The notes under the pieces: model-generated
What the model saw: the letters and a program-made list of their open reading frames with translations, nothing else
Databases searched by the model: none
Told to the model about the DNA's origin: nothing
In this document: positions 10,620 through 20,901 of the stretch, piece by piece
Numbering within the stretch: position 1 is the first letter of the stretch
Layout of the letters: each line of letters opens with the position of its first letter
Assembly (NCBI GenBank): GCA_036927565.1
Contig: JAYESD010000004.1
Coordinates: forward strand, 93,438,942 to 93,502,941
Reading direction: 5' to 3'
Origin: Tuctoria greenei
Taxonomy: Eukaryota; Streptophyta; Magnoliopsida; Poales; Poaceae
DNA: 64,000 nucleotides
Translations under genes and position numbers: made by a program

Positions 10620-12178
10620 TGAATGTGGCCTAGAGGAGGGGTCAATAGGATTTGATAATTTCCTGCACACTTAATCAAATTGTCAAATACCAGAGAGACC
10701 CGACTTGTCCAGTGTAGTAGCGGACTAGTCTAGTGTGATGATGTGTTGTGAAAAATCAAGCGTTGATGCAGGAATTCTAGATGTTATAGCAGCAGAAATT
10801 GAACAACTATTGAGATCACTTGATTGAACAATTAGTGTTGCAAGGTTACACATGAAATACAATTGTAATTCGAATTGCAGGGTTGATCAACTTAGTGCCC
10901 TAATAATGATACTTGAAAAAGTAAATAAGCACACGGGGCACGGATTTTCACCGAGGTTCTATCTCAACAAAGAGATCTACGTACTCGTTGACGAAGCCCA
11001 CACAGAGTCGGGTCTCTTCAAACCCTTTTCCTCATCAAGTCACCATAGAAGGCCGACTTGATTCCACTATCATGGGTAATCATCAAGTTGGTGGCGCAAC
11101 CTCACACTTTGAGGGCTCCCACATTACAGTGAAAAGATGACAAATACACACGAAATGATTACAAGTAATTGCACGAGTGTAAACAGATCAAACCCCAAGA
11201 GCTCAATGACGCGTAGACAACGATCTTCCAATCCCAAATCTGAATACTCAAATGATTTTCACTTTTGAGGACTTTAGATTCGTGGGGAGATGTGTTTTTG
11301 TGCTCTTGGGACAGATGGCGATGCTAGGATTTTAGTGCTTGATAGTAGGATTCGAAAGTAGTCATTATGGGGTTGTGGATCTCCTATTGATAGTGTTTCC
11401 AAAAATATTACCGTTAGGGATCCCGACGACTAGACTAGTCTGTACAAAGGACTGAACTTGTCTGGTGTGCTATGTAAAATCAGTGTGGAATGTGCAGCAC
11501 ACTAGAAACCCTAAATTGTGTGAGGCATACCGGACTAGCCCAGTAGGAGTCCGAACTTGTCCGGTTCCCTGAGAATTGGAACATCAGAAACATTCTCAGA
11601 CTAGTCCTGTCCATAAACGGACTTGTCCGTTGTGATGTGTTATGAAACATCAGAGAGTTCAACAGACTAGTTCGGTCCTTGAGCGGACTTGTTCGGTTCA
11701 CAATGTATTGAGTTTACAGAAGGTTGAATGGACTAGTACGGTCCATAAATGGAATAGTCCAGTGCACTATGGAGTGAGGTTCCGGAAAGTTTCTTAGACT
11801 AATCTGGTCCATGAACGGACTAGTCTGGTGCACTATGAAGTGAGACAACATAGAGTTGAACGGACTAGTATGGTCCATGAACGGACTAGTTCGGTGCTTA
11901 GTGAATTTTAAGATTGATTTTAAGACCCTTACCCCTACGCAAATACTTGAGCTCTTGGGATGTGTCTCTCACACACATCCTATACAACTAAGTCTACTTT
12001 GCGCTTCATTCATCAATGGGGCCTTTCTTTTTCTTCATCACTTATTTTTTCACTTTTTGAGTGCACCAAACTATCTAATATGAGTTTACCTGCATTCATC
12101 TCAATAAGTCCATTAGGATCTCCTTCGTTTGTCATCAATTGTCTAAAACCCACAAGGGATTGCCTAGATGCACTTTCA
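10620..12178 (-). repeat. 5' LTR of copia element E
   Basis: On plus the segment runs from TGAATGTGGCC to GATGCACTTTCA, 1559 bp. On minus it therefore starts TGAAAGTGCATC. Both ends and the length match the LTRs of element D, but the interior is well diverged, so E is an older relative. It carries a palindrome-pair array (11431-11893) and an isolated pair near 10690-10740. A degenerate TATA-like string (minus strand) lies near 11388. Confidence 0.8.
11431..11893 (-). repeat. Paired-palindrome array in the copia E LTR (66-bp period)
   Basis: Seven pairs of GGACTAGTCC-like palindromes start at 11431, 11531, 11597, 11663, 11729, 11795 and 11861. The second member always starts 21 bp after the first. 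From the second pair on, pairs are exactly 66 bp apart. The pair geometry equals that of the D and Tekay arrays while the repeat period differs. The array lies upstream of the degenerate minus-strand TATA region. Confidence 0.85.
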
Positions 12179-12529
12179 AAAATAAAAGAGATAAATTGCC
12201 CTCTAGTTTGTCGTTAGAACAACAACATTAGAAATATTTTTATGCACCAATGAACATCAAAATAAAGTTCATTACCTTAAGACGATATTTTACAACTGAT
12301 CAAAATTACCTTAATCATTGGTCAAAGATAGATTTGACCACAACTAAAAATAGAGTCGACATGGGATGGAGGTAGTAGCTTATGTGGCATGCAAATGTGA
12401 ATGTCCAACTCAGACTAAGGATGAAAGAGAAACGGTTGAGTAAATTGACCCATTTAAGTGTTCAAGGACCAAACTGAGTTTTGATTGAAAGTTTGAGGAC
12501 GAAGTTGAGTATTGTGCCAATTCTAAACG
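12179..12529. other. Non-coding flank with a Stowaway-like remnant
   Basis: No gene is seen. The piece around 12240-12376 (GTCAAAGATAGATTTGACC and a terminal GGGATGGAGGTAGTAGC) resembles the end of a Stowaway-type MITE, but no matching second end is found. Confidence 0.35.
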
Positions 12530-12855
12530 AGCCAAGCTTGAGCATTCAAGCTTGATGAGCTCAAGCTCGAAAAGCTCGAGTAAGCTCATTTATTGTTGTC
12601 ATCTATGATATGTACGTATCATTAACTAAACTATATAATTCTATTAAAAATGTTTATGGGACACAATTTTTATATATGATAGCAACAAATAATGTGCAAC
12701 ATCATGCGCCTTCCTACTCCATTAGTTGTGAACCTAATTTAGTATATTCTATTGTATATACATGAATTATGGGCTAGATTTGAGATCATCTCGATGTTCA
12801 AACTCGAGCTTAGAAAGACAAGCTCGCTCGAGTTCGACTTGTTGACAGCCCTAGA
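12530..12855. repeat. Possible hAT-like MITE with AGCTCGAG inverted repeats
   Basis: Copies of GAGCTCAAGCTCGAA and AGCTCGAG at 12545-12585 face complementary strings (CTCGAGCTTAG, CTCGCTCGAG) at 12802-12833. The right edge GACAGCCCTAG, read on minus as CTAGGGCTGTC, resembles a hAT terminus. The left terminus is not clear. Confidence 0.35.
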
Positions 12856-12931
12856 TGCAACTAATGTTTTGGTGCAATCGTGTAATCAATGATTTTTATC
12901 CGTTGGATCCACATCTTACGGTTATTACATC

Positions 12932-13330
12932 TTTTCATTTAACCCCTTCCACCATGGTGACGAAGCAGTAATCAAAATCAATGAGGAAATCTTCCAGCTC
13001 ATCCGGGGAGTAGTCAGCGTGGATGACCTGGAAGATGAGGCAGCATTGGCCGATGCAGAGCTGCAAAATGGAGATGGGGTTCTGGTCGGCAGAGTAGCTG
13101 GGGCACCACTCGACGTCGAGCCCGACGACGAGCTTGTGAAGGCGTCGATGGTGGACAGAGAGGACCCCGTCGAGCCAGTCCTCCACAGCCTCGCCGGAGG
13201 ACGTCACAGTGGTGCTGATCACGTCGTCCTCGAATGTCACGTTGTACACTGAGACCCCGCCATTGGGTCGTCTCCTTGTCCCTACGGTTGTGGTCTGCGA
13301 CCGTGCGATGCGACTTCTCTCTTGTGCAAA
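12932..13330 (-). pseudogene. Fragment of a DnaQ-like 3'-5' exonuclease (plant WRN-exonuclease type)
   Basis: The minus frame has VYNVTFEDDVISTTVTSSGEA, then VVGLDVEWCPS (exonuclease motif I, with the metal-binding Asp and Glu of the DxE motif), then QLCIGQCCLIFQVIHADYSPDELEDFL and a stop after MVEGVK. This order matches the N-terminal half of plant WRN-exonuclease-like proteins, which remove nucleotides from 3' ends. About 110-130 residues carry the similarity, whereas a full domain is near 190, so motifs II and III are missing. No ATG precedes the conserved start in this frame; upstream codons run to a stop near 13340. It is either a gene fragment captured or left by transposons, or a decayed gene. 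No expression signal is visible. Confidence 0.65.
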
Positions 13331-13680
13331 CCTTCGTCTACACCTCTAGTTTGGATTTTAGAAACGGGTGTGGAAATAAAATTGATGCAGTTACGATATG
13401 AATGGAGGAGTTTTTCAATTTGATGGGCCCGATCCCCGAGTAAAGAAAGTAGTGAAGATTTGTGAATCTGATATACTCTTTCTATATTTTAATTCTTATT
13501 GTTCTGACCACAAGTTGCATTGTATCAACCAAACACCATGTACAACAACAACAACTTCTCTCAGGGGCGCACCCACTGGGTATGCCAGGTGGGCCACGAC
13601 ATACCCTGGGTCCAGCCACTAGAGAGTAGCTAGTGTGAATGCATGCTGGAGAGATCAGCAGAATCGGGAACTGGCCAACT

Positions 13681-13786
13681 AAGATAGAATTCAGCAGTCT
13701 CACGGTTCATGGATTGAAATGCGCGCCATCCTTTTTCTTCTTCCTTTTTTCTATCCATGAACCGTGAGACTGTAGACTTCAATCTT
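13681..13786. repeat. Hairpin: 33-bp inverted repeat
   Basis: 13681-13713 and 13754-13786 are inverted copies with four mismatches. The inner 19 bp (CAGTCTCACGGTTCATGGA and its complement) are perfect. The loop is 40 bases and pyrimidine-rich. It is not linked to a recognised element. Confidence 0.8.
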
Positions 13787-15017
13787 CACCGGCACACGGT
13801 CTGGGTGTGTCAGTGTACCTTAACCCCCATCGTGCGTCCCTGGTGGTGGTTAGGAAGAGTCTTGCATGTATGCTCCAACTCCTTTCCTGCAACTCCATCT
13901 ACGTTTCTGATGACGCAGGTGGTTCACCACCAGACAAACCAGAAAAGCATCGGTGATGAGCGGCATGCAAGTTTCTTGATGAGAAAGTAACTATTGGGGC
14001 GGCCCCTGGCGAGCATGTTTGACAGGAAGGATGTTCCCTTGAGGGTTTGAGGATAAAAGGTATACCATCGAGGTAGCCAGTCAGAGGTTCGAACGAAGCT
14101 TCGTGTAGCTTTGTAGGCAGCCATCTATGCAGCTTCATGTAGCTTCGTGTATCGTACGGTACTTTGGCTACTAGAGGTGCTAGAAGAGATCGCCCGTAGT
14201 GGGGCCTGCAAAGCGGTCTGTAATGTAGTATACAGTACTAGTACGTAGTAATAGGAAAACGCAACAGGTAGCGACGACTGGAAAGAAAAGTGGAGACAAT
14301 GAACAAATAGAAAAGAAAAGAAAGGATGAGGAAAATGTTAGAAAATATAGGTAGTACTCCAACATACCACTGGCCCTATGACACTATACAAGGTGTCATC
14401 ATTACCACTACTCCTATACACGGCTAGAAATTATTACAAATGCTTGAAAGGAAGTGATGCGGACTAGATGTGCCGATTAGTTTATTTTGTGTTTATTGGC
14501 GATTATGTAATAGCTAGTTCTGTCGATTAGTTTATTACCTGTAATGGTACGTTGGACATACTTTTTGGTTCCGTCGATGTTTATATCTAGTATTTAATCC
14601 TTGTTTATATCACCGTGTTGCTGCAGCTTTAGAGATTTTATGCATACACTTTATTTTGATCGGAATACCACCCACATTGCTACATTAACTTATTTAGATA
14701 ACAAATTCCAGAGCCAGACGCGTGCCCGTAGATGGTCTCACGTGTCATAGGGACGAACACCAAGTGTCTTGGGGCAGTTTCGACCCACGAATACAAAGTG
14801 ACTCAGCGCAGTTTCAACCCACAGATAACAAGCGGCCCAGCGCTGTGTTGGGCCTACTCTGATAGCTTCACGTACGCTTTGTCCTGGCTGCCTGCCCATG
14901 GTGGTCAATTTTTTCACACCGAATAAAGAAGGAAAATAAAAAATGAAAATAACTTTTATTACGGTACCCTTCGATCCAGAACGGACCCTCTCCCGGCTGT
15001 ACCAAACGCGCTTGGAA
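13787..15017. other. Non-coding stretch, no feature recognised
   Basis: No domain-bearing frame is seen. Short direct repeats of AGCTTCGTGTAGCTT occur near 14095-14150. The rest is AT-rich unique-looking sequence. Confidence 0.4.
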
Positions 15018-15200
15018 TAGCATTCGCCGACCGCCACGCTCTTGGAGGAGCATCCGACGGCCGCCTCGCTCTTGGAGGAGCATCCCCCGGCCGCCACGCT
15101 CTTGGAGGAGCATTCGCCAGCCGCCACTCTCTTGGAAGAGCATCCGCCGACCACCGCGCGTGGAGGAGCATCCGCCGGCCGCCGCACGTGGAGGAGCAAC
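15018..15200. repeat. 33-bp minisatellite, about 5-6 units
   Basis: Tandem units contain CCGCCACGCTCTTGGAGGAG followed by CATCCGCCGG-like sequence. The last units are diverged (CGCGTGGAGGAGCATCCG). No coding role is supported; open frames through it only reflect the repeat length being a multiple of three. Confidence 0.75.
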
Positions 15201-15279
15201 AACGCTAGGTACAATTACTCACATAATGTTATTGTCGATCTATCCTCTTATGGATAGGATGATTGAATTGTAGGAAGCG

Positions 15280-16330
15280 ATGTCAGAAGATAAGACATGG
15301 ATGGGAAAAGACAGGTGTACAAAGGAGTGGCAGGATGGAATGAAGTCATTTTTAAATTTTGCATTCCAGGGCACTCATGAAGAAGGATCTATGCCTTGTC
15401 CTTGCACGTGATGCCATAATATTTGCCACGGGACACGCAAGGAAGTTCATCTTCACATGCTTCGTTATGGGATGTCATTGGATTATACTTGTTGGGTACA
15501 CCATGGAAAAAATGAGTTGAGGAAAATATTGTTGAGCAATCAGCAAATAATAAGGAGATAATTTCTGATGATGCTGCTATGGAAAATATGTTTTCCAATC
15601 TACTAAGAGGCATTGATCATGGTGGTACTTCAGCAGATGTTGATGATCCAAAAAATGCTATAACCCAGCAGGAGCCAACTGTGTGTGCAAAGGCATTCTA
15701 TGACTTATTAAATGATTCCAGAAAGGAGTTGTATCCAGGTTGTGGGAAGGTGACCAAGTTATCCTTCATTGTTAGGTTGTACCAAATAAAGTGTTTAACT
15801 GGTTTGAGCAGAAAAGCGTGTGAGTTGATCCTTGAACTATTCTCATATGTGCTTCTAGAGGGCCACTGCATTCCTAATTCACTTTATAAAGTTCAGAAGG
15901 TTGTTCGTGACCTCGTGCTGGACTACCAAAAGATTGATGCATGTGTCAATGACTATGTGTTCTTCTGGAAGGACTATTCTCTGCTGGATCGATGCCCAAA
16001 ATGTGGTGAATTAAGATGGAAAAATAGTACTGGTGGGGATGCGAGAGAAGTTTTACCTTGTGGAAAAGCCAGAAGCTTCTAGCACGCAAGATTCTACAAT
16101 ACTTCCCTCTTATTCTCCATCTTCAAAGGTTTTATATGGTAGAATAAACGACATCAAACATGTGCTGGCACAAAGAAGAACATATTGATGATGGAATATT
16201 ACACCATCCTGCAGATTTGAAAGCATGGAAGCATTTTGATAGCATTCACCCAAATTTCTCATCTGATCCTTGCAACATAAGACTTGGGCTAGCATCTGAT
16301 GGTTTTAACCCTATCAAAATAATGAATGTT
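15280..16330 (+). pseudogene. CACTA-1 transposase, N-terminal part (transposase-associated domain, start of TNP2)
   Basis: An ATG at 15280 follows an intron-like 3' end (TTGAATTGTAG at 15263-15273). It opens a transposase-associated domain: KTWMGKDRCTKEWQDG, a CPC zinc-binding motif, then HLHMLRYGMSLDYTCWVHHG. A TGA after CPCT (about 15409) stands where the family has Lys or Arg. After a frame change, 15579-16082 reads AKAFYDLLNDSRKELYPGCGKVTKLSFIVRLYQIKC and the C-x2-C pair RCPKCGELRW of the Transposase_21/TNP2 family. A further shift leads to HHPADLKAWKHFDSIHPNFSSDPCNIRLGLASDGFNP (16160-16330). The protein would bind and cut CACTA element ends. Several frameshifts and stops make it non-functional. 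Confidence 0.85.
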
Positions 16331-17885
16331 TCTTACAGTACATAGCCTGTGATTCTAATCCCTTATATCTACCACATTGGTTGTGTATGAAGCAACCTTA
16401 TTGGTTTCAATGATAATTCCTCAGCTAAAGTCACCTGGAAACAATATTGATGTGTATCTGTAGCCTTTGATTGATGAGCTACTGAAATTATGGTCTGATT
16501 GTGTTGAAACATACGATGGTTCAAGGAAAGAGACATTTCTCATGTGAGCTTCTATATTATGGACAATAAATGATTTTCCAGCATATGCAACGCTATATGG
16601 ATGGAGCACAAAAGGTAAGCTAGCATGTCCATACTGCCATATAAACACTGACGCCTTGTGGTTGAAACATGGATGAAAGTATTGCTACATGGGTCATCGT
16701 TGTTTCCTACCTCAGAATCACAGGTAACATCGAAACAAAGCTTCTTTCAACAACAAGGTAGAGAATAGAGAGGCTCCAACATCACTCTTTGGTGACGAAG
16801 TACTCCAACAATACAAGAGTTTTGATCAAGTGAGTTTTTATAGACAAAAAATAAGAGAAAGCGCACTGAGGAAAATAGGTGGCATAGTTGGAAGAAGAAA
16901 AGTATATTTTTCTAGCTCCCGTATTGGAAGACATTGCTAATAAGGCATAACTTGGATGTCATGGACATTGAGAAAATATTTGTGATTGCATATTAGGGAC
17001 ATTGCTTAATATGGATGGTAAAACAAAAGATAGTCTAGAAGCCCGTCTTGATATGCAGGATATGGGTCTACGACCACAACAACATCATGTGGCTATAAAT
17101 GAGAAGTATGATTGTCCACCTACATCATATACTTTGCGTAAAGATGAGAAGACCACCTTGTGCAAGTTTTCGGGGGATGTGAAGATGCCCGATGGTTATG
17201 CTTCAAACATCAAGAGATGTGTGGACATAAAAGCACGTAAGGTATCGGGTCTAAAACTCATGACTGTCATATTATATTTCAGAAGCTCCTTCCTATTGCA
17301 ATACATGACATATTGCATGAAAAGGTTGTTGCACCTTCAATTGAGTTTAGCAGATTCTTTTCTGGAATTTGTTTTAAAAAATATGTGGAACCAGATTTGG
17401 ATAAGATGATCAAACAATTTCTTGAAACAATTTGTAAGCTTGAAATGTTGCTTCCTCCCGCTTTCTTTGATATCATGGTACATCTTGCAACCCATCTTAC
17501 TGAAGAAGCTTGCTTGGGTGGACCCGTTTCTTACAGATGGATGTATCCAATTGAGAGGTACCTTGGTACATTGAAGTGTTATGCACGTAACAGAGCTCAC
17601 CTGGAGGGTTCTATAACTGAGGGATATATTATGGAATAGTGTATGACCTTTTGCAGTCAATTTTCTGATAACATCAACACCAAGCTTAATAGGCCAGAAT
17701 GTCATGAAGCTGCAGCTAGGAAGGAACCTTCTCTCGAGTCTAATATATTTACAAAATTTGATTCTAAAAAGGGTTTACATGGGGCCAACTTACTATGGTG
17801 GAACTACATAACATCAGGCATTATATCATCCATGGATCAAGTACGTATAACTCAGATGTTCTATACTATATTGGATCATGCTTAG
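16331..17885 (+). pseudogene. CACTA-1 transposase, middle part (TNP2 core and DUF4218)
   Basis: Fragments continue the TNP2 core: an IDVYLQPLIDELLKLW-like segment (about 16445-16490), then LACPYCHINTDALWLKHG (about 16620-16680) with a Cys pair. A frame at 17002 reads LNMDGKTKDSLEARLDMQDMGLRPQQH and the SFSGDVKMPDGYASNIKRCVD block. DUF4218 follows at 17290-17640 (VAPSIEFSRFFSGICFKKYV, KLEMLLPPAFFDIMVHLATHL, GPVSYRWMYPIERYLGTLK). The domain order is that of CACTA TnpD proteins. Multiple stops and at least three frame changes show advanced decay. Confidence 0.8.
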
Positions 17886-18230
17886 TATGGATGTCTAATA
17901 TAATTTTGTACCCTTTTCTATGAGCATATTGAAGAACTGAAAAATATGCATTCTCGTGATGTTGAAAAACGCCATAGACATGAGTTTGTTTATTGGTTTC
18001 AGAAACGAGTAAGTACATGCAAGTTTTTACTTTGATGAAATATTAAACAAATATGTGTTCTGAAGGTTGTTTATCAATGACCCCTTTTATGCTAATGTGT
18101 ACAGATTATGACATTACACAAAGAAGGCAAAGTAACCGATTATTTGTATGCATTATATAGAGGACCTAATCGTCGGGCATGTTATTTTAGTCGGTCATTC
18201 ATAAAAGGCTTCCTCATTTGAACTGCAGAG

Positions 18231-18725
18231 GTGGAAAAAGATTTACGGATGCAAAATAGTGGTGTTGTTATTCAGGATGGTGATCATGATTGGTTTGGAG
18301 TAATCAAGAAAATGATTTCTATTGATTTTGAAAATAATAAAGAGGTTATGTTATTTGAATGTGACTGGTTTGATCGGCCATTTTCCGGTCAGAGCCAAAG
18401 CGGAGGCTACAAAACGGATCAATACGGAATGCTAGATGTTGACACTACTCTTTCTCAATTTAAGTATGAGCCTAAGATTCTAGCCACCCAAGCAGAACAT
18501 GTTTTTTACGTTCGAAGTGTGAAGCAACCTAAATTGGCTATAGTTGTTAAAACGAAGCCACAAAACCTTTTTGCCATGCCCCATGGAGATGGTGAAAATA
18601 ATGTCACTGAGATGATGGAGGCTGAGACATTTGATGATCGACGTACTGAGGATACGACCGCATGGGCTAGGAATGACATTGAGGGAGCAACTGGTGATGC
18701 TTCCCCTCTTCAAATGAGAACATAG
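18231..18725 (+). pseudogene. CACTA-1 transposase, C-terminal DUF4216 exon
   Basis: The frame encodes NSGVVIQDGDHDWFGVIKKM, VMLFECDWFDRP, the YGMLDVDTTLSQFKYEPKILATQAEHVFYV block and an acidic tail. This is the DUF4216 module that ends plant CACTA TnpD proteins. A GCAG acceptor-like string (TGAACTGCAG, about 18221-18230) precedes the frame, so it is probably the last exon. The frame is open for 164 codons to the TAG at 18723, making it the best preserved part of this transposase. Confidence 0.8.
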
Positions 18726-19027
18726 GATCAGTTTGAGGCGGATGGAGTTCCATCATAAAATGAAGATGACAACAATGACGACGATGATACATATATCAAT
18801 GATGGTCATGTAGCTCCATTAGGGGGGAGGGACAATATCAAAGATGATGATTTTTTTTACATAAGTATTGTATGAGCTAGCTGTGAACTATTTGATTTTT
18901 TTTAAAAGATAGAAGCCGCTCTTCTATTTCAGCAGCAAGCTTAGAAGCAAGCCTATATTGAATAATTCCACCTCTTTAGAAGATACCCAAAATTTCAAAT
19001 GATGCTCCTGCAGAAATTCCTAATGCA

Positions 19028-20035
19028 ACGAACTAGTGATTCCTAGCAACATATCCTAATGCAACGAGTGTGTTCCGTGGCGATAGATCATAAGCCCACG
19101 AACTAGTACAATCGTGGCAACATATCCTAATGCAACGATTGTGTTCCGTGGCGATAGATAATAGTTGAACACACAAAATTATTCATCACATAGATGAAGA
19201 CAGATAAAATATTCATTCATTAACAAATATATTACAAAACACAAGGAAAAAGTACAAGATACAAGAAAATAAAAACAACATCAACTAAAAACAACAAAAG
19301 AAAACCTTAATCCAACTCCTCCCCCCTCCTCCTCCTCCGGCTACTCCGGCTGCTCTGGCTGCTCCGCCGGTTGCTCCAGCTGGTCCGGATCCGGCGGTGC
19401 AACCTCGCGACCGAGGTTCCTTGCCATCGCCGCCACCAGGATATTGCGGCCCTCGGCGTCGAGCACCTCACCCATTGTCTCAAGCAGCCTCTGGAGTGGC
19501 AATAATGTTTTTTGCATGGTGGCTCCCTCGGCGGTCTTGGCGATGGAACGTTGGACATGGTGGGTTTTTCTGCGCGAAGAAGACGAACAAAGAGAAGAGG
19601 AGAGATTGATGGCACCTTATGTTAAGGTCTGTGCGGAGAAGCAAAATGGAGACGCACATAGCAGCAAAGTGTTTTTCTTATATGAAAAGTACGCCATCCC
19701 CACGTTCTCCATTTTTCTTCGGTTCAATGTTGATATCAAACATCATTGGACCTAGAACGCATTCACTTGATGCTAAATCATTCATTTGTCCAGAAAATAA
19801 TCAGATCCTTCCTTATGATTCCGGAGGAACACGATGAACACACCACAAATTCATTCATTCACATAGTGGCCAACATTTTGCAATATATCGTAAGGCCACG
19901 AACTAAGGCCAAGAACTAGTACAATCATGGCACTAGATCCTAATGCAATGATTGTGTTCTGTGGCGATAGATCCTAACGTCACGAACTAGTGAATCATGG
20001 CAAAAGTTCCTAATGCAACGATTGTGTTCCGTGGC
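19028..20035. repeat. CACTA-1 subterminal repeat array, left part
   Basis: Roughly 70-bp units contain CGTGGCGATAGATCCTAA, an inverted pair CCACGAACTAGT..TCGTGG, and CCTAATGCAACGATTGTG. Units are seen at 19028-19156 and 19865-20035. A 700-bp non-array segment separates them. Element A begins at 20036 in the middle of a unit. Confidence 0.8.
19157..19864 (-). other. Segment inside the repeat array with a possible minus-strand coding relic
   Basis: One minus frame around 19340-19560 reads AKTAEGATMQKTLLPLQRLL and LDAEGRNILVAAMARNLGRE, then a Pro/Glu/Gln-rich tail. Its composition suggests a real C-terminal coding exon, perhaps a transposon accessory protein transcribed toward the transposase. 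I do not recognise the family. A frameshift or intron lies upstream near 19570. A filler insertion is equally possible. Confidence 0.35.
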
Positions 20036-20865
20036 TGTCGGTACCCTACGTACTGTATACCCCTTGGGACTACAAAAAGACCAAAGGAACTTCACCTGTC
20101 TAAGTTGAAGACCTGCGAAGGCCCCATGTGTCATACGGGACCAGACCTACTTCCCATCTATGGTTAGTCCCGGTGCTTCCACGCGTATACTGCAACCGGA
20201 CCTACATCCCACACATAGGATAGCTCCAGGTTAAACACATGTGCGGCACCCCTGGACCTAACCCCCGACAGAGGGAAGCTCCGGGCCCGACACGTGTACG
20301 TCAACACCGGACCTACCCGTCCCAGACGGGAAGCTCCAAAGCTTCCCCGTGTCCAACCGCCGGACCTTCAGCCTCAACAATCAGACTGGTGAACCCCCAA
20401 CGGCTCGGACCTACAAGGGGCAATCAAAGACTTCAAGACCTTGTTAAGTGTCATTAATACTATACTAATGACACACGATCGGATGACCCTTAATACTAGT
20501 AACAACACTATTAAGGGTAATTAACCTCATTAATTATGTATTAAGCATCAGTAACCGCCAGGGCCACATGTCGGGCCAGGCTAACGGTGTAACGACCAGT
20601 CCTTGTACTATAAAAGGACTGGTTGACGATACACAGGGGACGGCCCTTTGAACTCTGAGACCTCTCCCATACTCAGCTCTGACACCCAATACAACAACTA
20701 CACACCCCGTGGAGTAGGGTATTATGCTCATACGGCACGAACCACGTAAATCCTTGTGTCTATTTGCTATCGTGTTCTGAATCTCTGTGCGCCCAATATC
20801 GAACTACAAACTCCGCAGGCTACTAGTAGTAGTACCGGGAGAATTGCCGGATCAACACTCCGACA
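20036..20865 (+). repeat. 5' LTR of element A
   Basis: It starts TGTCGGTACCCT and ends CACTCCGACA. It has a TATA box TATAAAAG at 20608-20615. Compared with the 3' LTR it lacks a stretch of about 23 bp near 20505 and keeps about 48 bp around the TATA box that the 3' LTR has lost. Confidence 0.95.
20608..20615 (+). promoter_or_regulatory. TATA box of the element A 5' LTR
   Basis: TATAAAAG in CCTTGTACTATAAAAGGACTGG. The same string is intact on minus in element C (45060-45068), degraded in B (AATAAAAG), and deleted from A's 3' LTR. Confidence 0.7.
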
Positions 20866-20867
20866 GC

Positions 20868-20885
20868 TGGCGCGCCAGGTAGGGG
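20868..20885 (+). other. Primer binding site of element A
   Basis: TGGCGCGCCAGGTAGGGG begins two bases after the LTR end and starts with the TGG expected opposite a tRNA CCA tail. Element B has the same site with one change (43977-43994). I cannot name the tRNA with certainty. Confidence 0.65.
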
Positions 20886-20901
20886 CGCCTGAGATTCAAA
20901 C

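Noticed and set aside
14393..14410. CACTATACAAGG as the 5' terminus of CACTA-1
   Set aside because: No matching inverted end was found near 34-35 kb, and the array words do not occur next to it.
15018..15200. CRISPR-like array
   Set aside because: Units are contiguous without spacers, and the context is eukaryotic transposon DNA.
14738..15257. Open frames through the 33-bp repeats as a repeat protein
   Set aside because: They exist on both strands because the unit is a multiple of three; no domain or start context supports coding.
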